DNA of 64,000 nt from NCBI RefSeq assembly GCF_014696715.1, contig NZ_JACJQO010000012.1, positions 62,001-126,000 on the forward strand. Direction: 5' to 3'. Both the position numbers and the translations under genes were made by a program. Source of the DNA: Pseudanabaena sp. FACHB-2040 (GTDB lineage: Bacteria > Cyanobacteriota > Cyanobacteriia > Phormidesmidales > Phormidesmidaceae). Under the pieces are notes generated by a model. The model had not been told where the DNA came from and made no database searches. It saw nothing but the letters and a program-made list of their open reading frames with translations. Position 1 is the first letter of the stretch. Each line of letters opens with the position of its first letter. Below are positions 34,446-43,545 of this stretch, piece after piece.

Positions 34446-35318
34446 TCAAGACAAAGAACTAGGCGGCTCCAACGGAGTACTTGAGGGTTCGTCCTCATCC
34501 GGCCAAACTTCCATTGAGTCCACGTCAATAGTCACAGATGGATTATCCTGATCTCGCTGCTGGCCTGCAGGCAGATTTGCGGTCATATCGCTGACGGTTT
34601 CTCGCAGCTGACTGCGCAACTTGCGAGTGCGCTGTTTTACCTGACCAAACACCTGACCCCACTGGTCTTTCGCGGTATCTGATAGCTTCTGGACGCGCTC
34701 CTGTAGCTGGTCGGCAATCTCTTGAGAGCTTTGCTGCGTTGGGCCGAGCCGTTCGCGGGTATGGGCATAGTCTTCCTTGAGGGCTGCCGCCGCGTCTGCC
34801 GCTCTGTGTGCCCACCCTGGCCCAAAAATTACTGGAGCGCTCACTGCCGAGTCTCGCACCATGATGCGCTTACGGCCGACACTAATGACGGCCTCAGGAG
34901 CCAGGGTATAGACATCTTCGGTTAGTCCTCGCAGCCCCTCCGGCGCAAAGCCATAGGCCAAAATTAGACCAGTGCGTGAGTTCATCCGAAAATCCACTAG
35001 CTGCCCCACCCGGTCGCCAGCATCTGACCACACTTCCTGCCCTGTCATGGGTTGGGCCTGATCTAGCCGGTGGGGAGCATGGTCAGTGATGGGTCTGACA
35101 ACTACGCTGTCTTTGCCAATCGACTCAATCTGGACCCAGCTAAAGGTGCGGCGCTCCCGCCCCATCAGCCCCCCCTTACACACAATGCCTTCCACTTGGT
35201 GGGCCTGGGCGTCTACCAGCACTTCCGCGACCCGTCCGACGACTTCGGTGGTGTTGATATCAATCACCAGTCGATTGAGCAGTTCTCCCTGTTGCAGGGT
35301 GTCAGGTGTTGCTGCCAT
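34446..35318 (-). CDS. PRC-barrel domain protein (two barrels)
   Basis: 290 residues. The first PRC-barrel (about 8-75) begins GELLNRLVIDINTTEVVGRVAEVLVD; the second (about 90-165) has GQEVWSDAGDRVGQLVDFRM. The remainder is a charged coiled coil (AADAAAALKEDYAHTRERL ... QELQERVQKLSDTAKDQ) and an acidic Ser/Pro-rich tail. PRC-barrels occur in RimM, photosynthetic reaction-centre H subunits and unknown cyanobacterial proteins. Here the absence of membrane helices or a methyltransferase leaves the role open. Soluble. Confidence 0.85.
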   Translation of the reverse strand: MAATPDTLQQGELLNRLVIDINTTEVVGRVAEVLVDAQAHQVEGIVCKGGLMGRERRTFSWVQIESIGKDSVVVRPITDHAPHRLDQAQPMTGQEVWSDAGDRVGQLVDFRMNSRTGLILAYGFAPEGLRGLTEDVYTLAPEAVISVGRKRIMVRDSAVSAPVIFGPGWAHRAADAAAALKEDYAHTRERLGPTQQSSQEIADQLQERVQKLSDTAKDQWGQVFGQVKQRTRKLRSQLRETVSDMTANLPAGQQRDQDNPSVTIDVDSMEVWPDEDEPSSTPLEPPSSLS

Positions 35319-35504
35319 GCTTGCTCCTTAAAAACGTCGAGTGTGACCCAACTGCCAGGATGACCCAACTAAACGCAATGCTGCTCGATGTCAAAAACGT
35401 TGCTCTATCGCTATCCTAATTCACTGCCTACTCATCTCATAGGGCAGACGCCAAACTCTTTCTCCAGATGATTTTTCTGAACGGACGAAACAGTTACTAT
35501 TAAG

Positions 35505-35563
35505 GTTAGGTAGACGCTATACGTAAGTAGTAAAGTAAGGGGTAAACCCGAAACGTTAGGTAG
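35505..35563. repeat. 9-bp direct repeat 50 bp apart upstream of the 35602 gene
   Basis: GTTAGGTAG occurs at 35505-35513 and 35555-35563, about five helical turns apart, ending 38 bases before the next start codon. A paired binding site is possible. Confidence 0.3.
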
Positions 35564-35601
35564 CCCCACCTTTACACAATTAACGTTGGAATGCGATCGC
35601 A

Positions 35602-36129
35602 ATGTACCGCAAGCGAGGCCCAGACGCTCTTATATCAGCAGAAGAGGAAGATTTAGAATTAGAGCGCTTAAAAGACGTAAAGCGCATTCTAGACAATCTT
35701 TTTCAGCGCGAAGAGACTACCGTCAAGATGGTTCTGGACTGTCTCTACGACATTGCTTCAGTGCGCCTCATTAACCGCAAAATTTCTGCCCAATCCCTCA
35801 GAGGCCCGCTCAAAGCAGTTGCGCGCATGAGCAAACCGGCATTCCGTTTTTTTGCCCTTCGCCGACTGCAGAAAAAGGCTCCTCAGCTCATTGCTGACTG
35901 GCTCTATTCCCAGGCTGCTCGGCAACCGCGCCACCCCATTCCCCCAGAGGAAGACCCTGCCCTGATTGACGTGGTGCCCAAGCCTGCCGAACTGCCTCCT
36001 GCTAAACTGCCCCCGCTGGTCGAAATTCAGGCTGCTCAGATCAACTCTTTACGAGATCGCGTAGGCTGGCTATCGACCCTACTGGTAGCTGTAATCCTGG
36101 TAACTGGTAGCCTTATGCTGTTCAGCTAA
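35602..36129 (+). CDS. Conserved-type cyanobacterial protein with one C-terminal membrane helix
   Basis: 175 residues. The first 110 are basic and helical (ERLKDVKRILDNLFQREETTVKMVLDCLYDIASV, then AVARMSKPAFRFFALRRLQKKAPQLIADWL). A Pro-rich hinge and a single C-terminal transmembrane segment (LSTLLVAVILVTGSLML) follow. The topology is a tail-anchored protein with the basic domain in the cytoplasm. I do not recognise a named domain. It stands alone, with paired direct repeats upstream. An HIP1 site overlaps the start region. Confidence 0.65.
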   Translation: MYRKRGPDALISAEEEDLELERLKDVKRILDNLFQREETTVKMVLDCLYDIASVRLINRKISAQSLRGPLKAVARMSKPAFRFFALRRLQKKAPQLIADWLYSQAARQPRHPIPPEEDPALIDVVPKPAELPPAKLPPLVEIQAAQINSLRDRVGWLSTLLVAVILVTGSLMLFS

Positions 36130-36258
36130 GTCTGCTAGGGCAAGGGGTTTAGCTGGAGGCAACAAAGGCCAAGCCGGCCCCTACCAGAGATCATCTGAGC
36201 CTGCCTTAGAACGTTGGGATCAGCTAAAGATGGCGGCTTTGGGGCTAGACGCACCTTG

Positions 36259-36603
36259 TCAAGACTCGGAAGGCGTCTCAGATTTTCTAAACAGACGCTG
36301 CAGCGTCAGCTGAATACCTAGCAAAAACAGCCCCAGTCCGGCCAGACCAAACACGCCTGCGCCTAAGGCTACGGTGCCAACTACCAGCGTTCGCACGGCG
36401 GAGGACAGATTGATCACAGCCGTGTTGTCGGACGTGACTGGCTTGTTGGCAAAAGTGAGGGCAATCGAGAGCATCAGCCGGTAGATTAGGATTGCTAGAG
36501 AGCCTGAGATAAAGGCTCCGCTAAAACAGCGCAAAATCTTGCCGGTTGGGGAGAGAGTACTGGCACCGGTCTTTGCCTCGGATGGGGTAGGGGTATCGGC
36601 CAT
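36259..36603 (-). CDS. DUF3082 membrane protein
   Basis: 114 residues with two transmembrane helices: FSGAFISGSLAILIYRLMLSIALTF and a longer hydrophobic C-terminal one starting LVVGTVALGAGVFGLAGLG. The sequence between (NKPVTSDNTAVINLSSAVRTL) and the basic end are typical of the cyanobacterial DUF3082 family, whose function is unknown. It is the last gene of a probable rsmA-ispE-DUF3082 transcript, 46 bases after the ispE stop. This order is common in cyanobacteria, which supports the call. Confidence 0.85.
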   Translation of the reverse strand: MADTPTPSEAKTGASTLSPTGKILRCFSGAFISGSLAILIYRLMLSIALTFANKPVTSDNTAVINLSSAVRTLVVGTVALGAGVFGLAGLGLFLLGIQLTLQRLFRKSETPSES

Positions 36604-36649
36604 TGCTCGACCTCCAAAAGTTGCTATCTATAGCATCGCACAAGCCTAC

Positions 36650-37609
36650 CTAGCTCAGTTTGCTCGAGGTGTCTAGCCGAACTCCAGAGGCTGTACAGCG
36701 GGCTGTCCAAGTCTTCAGGTTGGGATCAGCGATGCGATCGCACACCTGCTTCTGAATAGCCTCAGCCTCGGCTGCCGACGTTGCCAGCGTAAATACCGTC
36801 GGCCCCGATCCCGACATGAGCGTGCCTAGCCCGCCTGCCTCGGTCATCACATCTCGGAGCTGAGCGACTTGGGGGTGGGCCTCAAAGACCACCTTCTCAA
36901 AATCATTGCACAAAGCCCGGCCAATGCCAGCGCGATCCTTTTGAGTCAACGCTGAAACCATGGCTCCTGAGCGCACCTCGGCCCGACGCAAGGCAAATCC
37001 AGCCTCGTCTGACAGATAAGAACTGTCGAACTGGCTACGGTAGGTTTGGTAAGCCCAAGGGGTGGAGACTGCTAAGTCCTCGTATTTGGCCAGGACAACG
37101 TGGAGCTCGTCAACGCCAGAAAGGGGATCTAGCTGCTCGCCCCGACCCGTTGCGATCGCAGTTCCCCCCAAGATCGAAAAAGGCACGTCTGAGCCTAGTT
37201 CTGCGCCCAGCACCTGCAGTTCCCCCTGAGTCAACCCCAGCTCCCACAATAAATCTAGCCCCACTAGCACTGCTGCAGCATTAGATGATCCTCCTGCCAA
37301 CCCCGCCCCCACCGGAATCCGCTTTTCCAGCGTAATTTCTACCCCTCCAAAACGCGTCATGGCTGCCGGAAACCGCTCAACCAGCAGGGCTGCCGCTCGG
37401 TAGGCCAAGTTGGTCTTGTCGGTTGGCACCAGAGGGTTGTCACAGCGCAGGCGAATTTGATCAACGCCAATGCTGCGGACGGTCACCCGATCGCTCAGGC
37501 TGATGCTCTGCATCACCATGACCAGTTCATGGAAGCCGTCGGGTCGAGCCCCAATAATTTCCAGATACAGGTTGATTTTGGCCGCTGCCAGCAGCGAGTA
37601 GAAACGCAT
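36650..37609 (-). CDS. ispE: 4-diphosphocytidyl-2-C-methyl-D-erythritol kinase
   Basis: 319 residues. It phosphorylates CDP-ME in the MEP isoprenoid pathway, which feeds carotenoids, phytol and quinones. GHMP-kinase motifs are in order: the start AAAKINLYLEIIGARPDGFHEL (Lys and His of the active site), the ATP loop PVGAGLAGGSSNAAAVL (about residue 97), and the C-terminal MSGSGPTVFTLA (about 273). The catalytic Asp is in LGSDVPFSILGG. Downstream of rsmA on the same strand, 97 bases apart, with a purine-rich tract (37610-37670) between. Confidence 0.96.
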   Translation of the reverse strand: MRFYSLLAAAKINLYLEIIGARPDGFHELVMVMQSISLSDRVTVRSIGVDQIRLRCDNPLVPTDKTNLAYRAAALLVERFPAAMTRFGGVEITLEKRIPVGAGLAGGSSNAAAVLVGLDLLWELGLTQGELQVLGAELGSDVPFSILGGTAIATGRGEQLDPLSGVDELHVVLAKYEDLAVSTPWAYQTYRSQFDSSYLSDEAGFALRRAEVRSGAMVSALTQKDRAGIGRALCNDFEKVVFEAHPQVAQLRDVMTEAGGLGTLMSGSGPTVFTLATSAAEAEAIQKQVCDRIADPNLKTWTARCTASGVRLDTSSKLS

Positions 37610-37706
37610 GGGAATCAGGGGGTGAGGGGTCAGGAGAAAAGAGTAGAGAAGAAAGAGGTCTTGAAGCGACTAGTAGGGAGTTGTGGTAGAGCCAGGCTCA
37701 GCTGAA

Positions 37707-38555
37707 TCACGCTTCGGGGGCGTTTGTTTTTTCCTTCAGGATTGTATTACTCAATGCGACCCACTGCTCCACCCCGAGATCCTCGGCTCTGGCCTGGTCT
37801 GGAATTTGCAGAGCGGTCATGAGAGCGGTCAGGTGGTCGCGGTCAATCGTTCCCTTGAGATTGTTTCGCAGCATTTTGCGCTTGCTAGAAAAGCCCAAAG
37901 TCACAAGCTGGTTCAGCAGACGGGGATCTTCGGCGGCGGGCAAAACCGGACGCGGCGTCAGCCGCACCACGGCAGATTCGACTTTAGGGGGCGGATAAAA
38001 GGCACTGGCTGGCACCAGGCACACCCGCTCACAGGCTGCTAGATACTGTACCCGCACCGAAAGTGCCCCAAAGGCCCGCGACCCGGGCTTGGCATAGAGC
38101 CGATCGGCGACTTCTCGCTGCACTAACAGCACAATGGAGTCAAAGGGGCAGGGACTGGGATTTGCAATCGTGCCCAATAGCCTTTCTAGGATTGGCCCTG
38201 TGATGTAGTAGGGAATGTTAGCCACTACTTTATTGGGCAGGCCCAGGCTATATCCCGGCTGAGCCTCTAAGGCTGCCCGCCAGTCTAGCGTGAGAAAGTC
38301 TCCCTGGAGCAGCACAAAATTATCGGCCTGGGCAAACTGCTGGACTAGCTTACGGCAGAGATCCCAGTCAATCTCGACGGCTACAACGGCCGCTGCCTGC
38401 GCCATCAGCTGACGAGTCAAAACTCCGGTGCCGGGGCCAATTTCTAGGATGCGATCGCAACGGCTCACCGCCGCTGCCGCCACAATCGCCTGCAGCACCT
38501 TTTCACTGCGGAGCCAGTGCTGGCCAAACTGTTTTCGAGGTCTAGAAGAAGCCAC
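37707..38555 (-). CDS. rsmA: 16S rRNA (adenine1518-N6/adenine1519-N6)-dimethyltransferase
   Basis: 282 residues. RsmA/KsgA dimethylates two adjacent adenosines of the 16S rRNA 3' hairpin, a late step of 30S assembly. Motifs: RPRKQFGQHWLRS at the start, the SAM-binding ILEIGPGTGVLTRQL (about 38), VEIDWDLC, and the N6-methyltransferase motif NIPYYITGPIL (about 133) with KSVVRLTP-type strand ESAVVRLTP. C-terminal helical rRNA-binding domain present (SSKRKMLRNNLKG). Normal length. First gene of the rsmA-ispE-DUF3082 group. Confidence 0.97.
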   Translation of the reverse strand: MASSRPRKQFGQHWLRSEKVLQAIVAAAAVSRCDRILEIGPGTGVLTRQLMAQAAAVVAVEIDWDLCRKLVQQFAQADNFVLLQGDFLTLDWRAALEAQPGYSLGLPNKVVANIPYYITGPILERLLGTIANPSPCPFDSIVLLVQREVADRLYAKPGSRAFGALSVRVQYLAACERVCLVPASAFYPPPKVESAVVRLTPRPVLPAAEDPRLLNQLVTLGFSSKRKMLRNNLKGTIDRDHLTALMTALQIPDQARAEDLGVEQWVALSNTILKEKTNAPEA

Positions 38556-38991
38556 CTGTTCTACCCATACGTTCGCTGGCTGTTTTACCCACCAACTGTC
38601 TTAACCCATTAGCTGTCGTAAACTGAGGTTCCCAACTGCCTTTATTCACCCTACTGGATTCCTGCGCTGTTCCGTAGCTTGCCTAGAGGTTCCTAGGGGG
38701 CAGTGTCGGTTTCTAAAGGAACCAGCGTAGGAAATCAGCTCTAGCGTTCACCTTTGCAGTCCGTGTCTTTATAGTTCCTTTATAGAGTGTAGGCTGAGGA
38801 TCGAGGCAACTCTGGGGTAATCACTCAAGACAAAGCAGCCAAGAATTTTTACGATCAAAACGCTAGCTCATTCGTGATTTCCCGGCCAACCAGCAGCTCT
38901 TAAGTCACTGACCGAATTGCTGCTTACCCCTTTCGCTGGGCAGCCCCTGACGTGTTCCCGAACAAACCTATCTTTAACTAAGGAGTTCCCC
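38556..38991. other. Intergenic region between rsmA and the PEP-CTERM gene
   Basis: 436 bases between divergent genes. The only structure noted is a 7-bp inverted repeat GGTTCCT/AGGAACC (38688-38694 with 38717-38723) and a small CCTAG/CTAGG dyad. No plausible short protein was found. The last bases carry the AAGGAG site of the next gene. Confidence 0.4.
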
Positions 38992-39717
38992 ATGAACCGT
39001 ACGTTTGTAACCAGTTTGGTTGCAGCGTCGGCTGCTTCTCTTTGTCTTACAGCCACAGAGCCAGCCCACGCCCTTGCCCTCCGTCCAGATCTCTGGAGTA
39101 CCTTTAACTCCAAAGTTAATGTCGAGGGAAATTTTCTCAACGATGCCCAACTTACCCTGCTAAATCCTCAGTCACTTTTTTGGAACGGGGTCGATCCAGT
39201 CGAGGTCTTCTTCATCAATGAGGGGGCCAGATACCGGAACCAGCTCTTCTACAGCGCCAATGGTGGTTCCAGCGCGCTGATTTTTAACGACATTTCTTCA
39301 AGCAAAAGCATTCTGTCCGAAAAAGACGGGCCTCTGTCCCTGGGCCAGGGAGTGAATCTGGGCAGTTTCAGCGGTCCCACTCAGCTCGATTTCGCAATCA
39401 AGGCCGACGGCTTCAAAAACGCCAATGGCTATACTTACGGAGCCAACCCTGCTAAAAACCCTGACCAGCTAGAGCACCTGCTGGCCTTCGAGTACTTCGA
39501 TGTGGTTGAAAAGCAGAAATACGTCCTGCTGGCCTTTGAGGATCTGTTTGGCACCCAGCAGCAGGGGTCTGACCGCGACTTTAACGATGTCGTTTTTGTG
39601 GTGCGTGGCATTCAAGAGGGCGCTCCCTCCCAAGTGCCCGAACCCTCCGTCATCCTCGGCATGTTGGTGGTAGGTGGTGGAGCTTTAACGCTGCGCCGCC
39701 GCGTGGCTGAGGGCTAA
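38992..39717 (+). CDS. Exported DUF4114 protein with PEP-CTERM sorting signal
   Basis: 241 residues from ATG 38992, preceded by TAAGGAG. Order: signal peptide (MNRTFVTSLVAASAASLCLTA, cleavage after AHA), a beta-rich middle, a DUF4114 domain (about 145-205) with FEDLFGTQQQGSDRDFNDVVFVV (acidic residues typical of calcium contact), then the sorting signal VPEPSVILGMLVVGGGALTLRRR. PEP-CTERM proteins are exported and cleaved by an exosortase, usually at the cell surface or in extracellular matrix. No exosortase gene lies in this window. Function of the mature part is unknown. Confidence 0.88.
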   Translation: MNRTFVTSLVAASAASLCLTATEPAHALALRPDLWSTFNSKVNVEGNFLNDAQLTLLNPQSLFWNGVDPVEVFFINEGARYRNQLFYSANGGSSALIFNDISSSKSILSEKDGPLSLGQGVNLGSFSGPTQLDFAIKADGFKNANGYTYGANPAKNPDQLEHLLAFEYFDVVEKQKYVLLAFEDLFGTQQQGSDRDFNDVVFVVRGIQEGAPSQVPEPSVILGMLVVGGGALTLRRRVAEG

Positions 39718-39753
39718 ATCTAGCCTAAAACCCTATTTAAAGCGATTGAACCT

Positions 39754-39777
39754 TAAGGGGGCTTCGATGCCCCCTTA
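39754..39777 (+). terminator. Terminator of the PEP-CTERM gene
   Basis: TAAGGGGGC/GCCCCCTTA form a 9-bp stem with a six-base loop, followed by TTTATT. It lies 37 bases after the stop. Confidence 0.8.
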
Positions 39778-39852
39778 TTTATTGGAGCAAGTGTTTTAGG
39801 CTGTAGTTTGGCGAACCAAAGTTTGAGGAACCAGGCCAGCTGCACCCGCAGC

Positions 39853-40686
39853 CTAGTGCCCTTCGTCAGTCACGGCCGCAGATACCAAAGCCCAAATTCG
39901 ATCTGGAGTCAGCTGCTCCACTTCGTCTAAAACAGCAATGCCACCTGCTTGCCGCAGCGCTTGGGCATAGTCTGCAGCGTAGGCCGTCCCCTGCTGGCGA
40001 ACATGGGGTGGCAAGACGCCGACGCCTAACCAAATGCGATCGCAGCGCTGCTGGGCAGCCGCAACCGCCGTTTGCATGTCAGCAACCGTATCGCCCACAT
40101 ACACAACTGGGGTAGGGGCAGCCAGCTGATGCTGGTTAAATAAGCTCTCAGCCACAGAGAACAGGCCGGTAGGGTCGGGCTTCCCTGGCGCATCTTCCAT
40201 CGCTACCAAAATCGGCGCACTCAGGCCAATGCGCCGCTCCAAAATAAACCGGGCAGATCCTTGGGTAGCCCCACTAAAAAAGCCCCAGGCAACGCCAGAC
40301 TGGGTCAGACTCTCAAAATAGCCGCGCCGCGCCAAAATCGGCTCATCGGCAATGTAGCCTGTCCAGTAATCGGGGTTGTCGGGGTTGGGGCCTCGATAGC
40401 GGCTCTGGAAGAACCGAACCACGCTCGAATAGTCTAGAGCAACCTCCTGACGGGCTGTGCCCTGGCCTTCAAAATATCTTAAAACCAGTTCCTGCGAAGC
40501 TTCCCAGTCGTTGTTCCAGCAGCCCTCACGCTTTAACCAGTCAATCTCCTCTACGCTTGGGCGGTACTTTCCTTGGGTAAAGGCTTCTACCGTGTCTGCC
40601 AAGGCCCGGCGATAGGAGCCGCTAACATCTCTTAAAACGCCATCAATATCAAATACAGCAATGGCTTGGCTGGCAGGTCGTGTCAT
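39853..40686 (-). CDS. HAD-superfamily hydrolase, TIGR01548-type
   Basis: 277 residues from ATG 40686; a TTG three bases earlier is unlikely. HAD motif I is FDIDGVLRDVSGSYRRAL at residue 13, with the nucleophile Asp and the general-acid Asp two residues later. Motif II is the Ser in WGFFSGATQGS. The Lys motif is in the APGKPDPTG region and motif IV in VVYVGDTVADMQTA. The VSGSYRRA context is characteristic of the TIGR01548 cyanobacterial/archaeal group, whose substrate is not known. Cytoplasmic phosphatase expected. Divergent from PSRP-3. Confidence 0.88.
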   Translation of the reverse strand: MTRPASQAIAVFDIDGVLRDVSGSYRRALADTVEAFTQGKYRPSVEEIDWLKREGCWNNDWEASQELVLRYFEGQGTARQEVALDYSSVVRFFQSRYRGPNPDNPDYWTGYIADEPILARRGYFESLTQSGVAWGFFSGATQGSARFILERRIGLSAPILVAMEDAPGKPDPTGLFSVAESLFNQHQLAAPTPVVYVGDTVADMQTAVAAAQQRCDRIWLGVGVLPPHVRQQGTAYAADYAQALRQAGGIAVLDEVEQLTPDRIWALVSAAVTDEGH

Positions 40687-40776
40687 CAAGCTAACCTAGA
40701 ACCTTTATCGAAGGTAACAATTACGGTAAGATAGTGGACTGTAGTATTTTTGCCCAAGGTCGCAGCGGAGGTTTCT

Positions 40777-41076
40777 TTGTCAAGATTTGTCCTAAAGGTT
40801 CTCTGGCTTGAGAACGATGTCGCACTGGCTGTTGACCAGGTCGTAGGGAAGGGCACCAGTCCTCTCACTTCTTATTTCTTCTGGCCCCGCAATGATGCGT
40901 GGGAGCAAATGAAGACAGAATTGGAAGGCAAACCCTGGATCGAGGAAACTGAGCGGATCGATCTGCTCAACAAGGCCACCGAAATTATCAACTACTGGCA
41001 AGAAGAAGGGAAAGGCCGTCCAATGACGGAGGCTCAGTCTAAATTCCCTGAAGTGGCTTTTACCGGTAGTTCGTGA
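40777..41076 (+). CDS. 30S ribosomal protein PSRP-3 / Ycf65
   Basis: 99 residues from TTG 40777, chosen because GGAGG stands five bases upstream; the product then begins [20 protein letters not shown], as homologues do. A longer frame opens at 40750. PSRP-3 (Ycf65, bS-type accessory cS23) is a small-subunit protein found in cyanobacteria and plastid ribosomes. The typical [35 protein letters not shown] and FPEVAF blocks are all present. Monocistronic, with its own terminator. Confidence 0.93.
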   Translation: MSRFVLKVLWLENDVALAVDQVVGKGTSPLTSYFFWPRNDAWEQMKTELEGKPWIEETERIDLLNKATEIINYWQEEGKGRPMTEAQSKFPEVAFTGSS

Positions 41077-41105
41077 GTTTGTCTGCTAATCTCGCCTTAA
41101 GTTTC

Positions 41106-41137
41106 AAAATCTCTGTCGCAACTGACAGAGATTTTTT
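41106..41137 (+). terminator. Terminator of the PSRP-3 gene
   Basis: AAAATCTCTGTC/GACAGAGATTTT form a 12-bp stem with loop GCAACT and continue into TTTTTTG. It lies 29 bases after the stop. Confidence 0.88.
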
Positions 41138-41156
41138 GTGTGCTTAGCTATTTAGC

Positions 41157-41184
41157 AAATGGGGTAGCGTTAGCTACCCCATTT
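41157..41184 (-). terminator. Terminator of the atpD-atpC operon
   Basis: AAATGGGGTAGC/GCTACCCCATTT form a perfect 12-bp stem with a four-base loop, located 23 bases past the atpC stop on the minus strand. The minus-strand tail (GCTAAATAGC) lacks a strong T run, so it may also protect the mRNA end. Confidence 0.65.
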
Positions 41185-41207
41185 CAAGGTTTAAAGCAGA
41201 AACAGGG

Positions 41208-41615
41208 TTAGATAGAGCCGCCTGCTGCCTGCAGACGCGCCCGGGCCCGTTTGAGCGACTGCTTCGCCTGAATAGTGGCCTGCCGGTCATCGACAGAGAC
41301 CTGATTCATGCGAGTCTGGGCTTCTTCGTAAGTTTTGCGGGCAGTTTCACGATCAATTCCGTCGCCGCGCTCCGCGCCATTGACGAGAATCGTGACTTCG
41401 TCTGCTTCGACTTCGGCGAAACCGCCCATAAGTGCGATCGCAACCCACTCTTTGTCAGCCCGAACGCGCAGTACGCCAACATCTAAAGCTGTGAGCAGGG
41501 GAGCGTGGCCGCTCAAAATACCCAGTTGCCCTGTGGTGCTGGGCAAAATTACTTCTTCAGCGGGAGAATCCCACACCGTCTTATCTGGCGCAACGACGCG
41601 CACGGTTAATGCCAT
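41208..41615 (-). CDS. atpC: ATP synthase epsilon subunit
   Basis: 135 residues from ATG 41615; the frame runs further upstream to 41660, but homologues start [15 protein letters not shown]. Epsilon is the CF1 stalk subunit that couples rotation and inhibits ATP hydrolysis. The N-terminal beta-barrel ([28 protein letters not shown]) and the C-terminal helical hairpin ([18 protein letters not shown]) are both present. Second gene after atpD, in a two-gene beta-epsilon unit separate from the other ATP synthase genes, as is usual in cyanobacteria. In cyanobacterial and plastid naming this gene is atpE. Confidence 0.96.
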   Translation of the reverse strand: MALTVRVVAPDKTVWDSPAEEVILPSTTGQLGILSGHAPLLTALDVGVLRVRADKEWVAIALMGGFAEVEADEVTILVNGAERGDGIDRETARKTYEEAQTRMNQVSVDDRQATIQAKQSLKRARARLQAAGGSI

Positions 41616-41659
41616 AGCAGTTTTAAGAACCCCTGTGATAGACAACGCATCGACCTGCA

Positions 41660-41702
41660 CTGCCGCTAGCTCTCCCGGTATTGCCAGAAAAGCTAGCGGC
41701 AG
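41660..41702 (-). promoter_or_regulatory. 12-bp inverted repeat between atpD and atpC
   Basis: CTGCCGCTAGCT (41660-41671) and AGCTAGCGGCAG (41691-41702) are perfectly complementary with a 19-base spacer. It fills most of the gap between atpD and the atpC start. An intercistronic mRNA hairpin adjusting the beta:epsilon ratio is one possible role. Confidence 0.5.
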
Positions 41703-41710
41703 CGGCAGGG

Positions 41711-43545
<1,835 letters not shown>

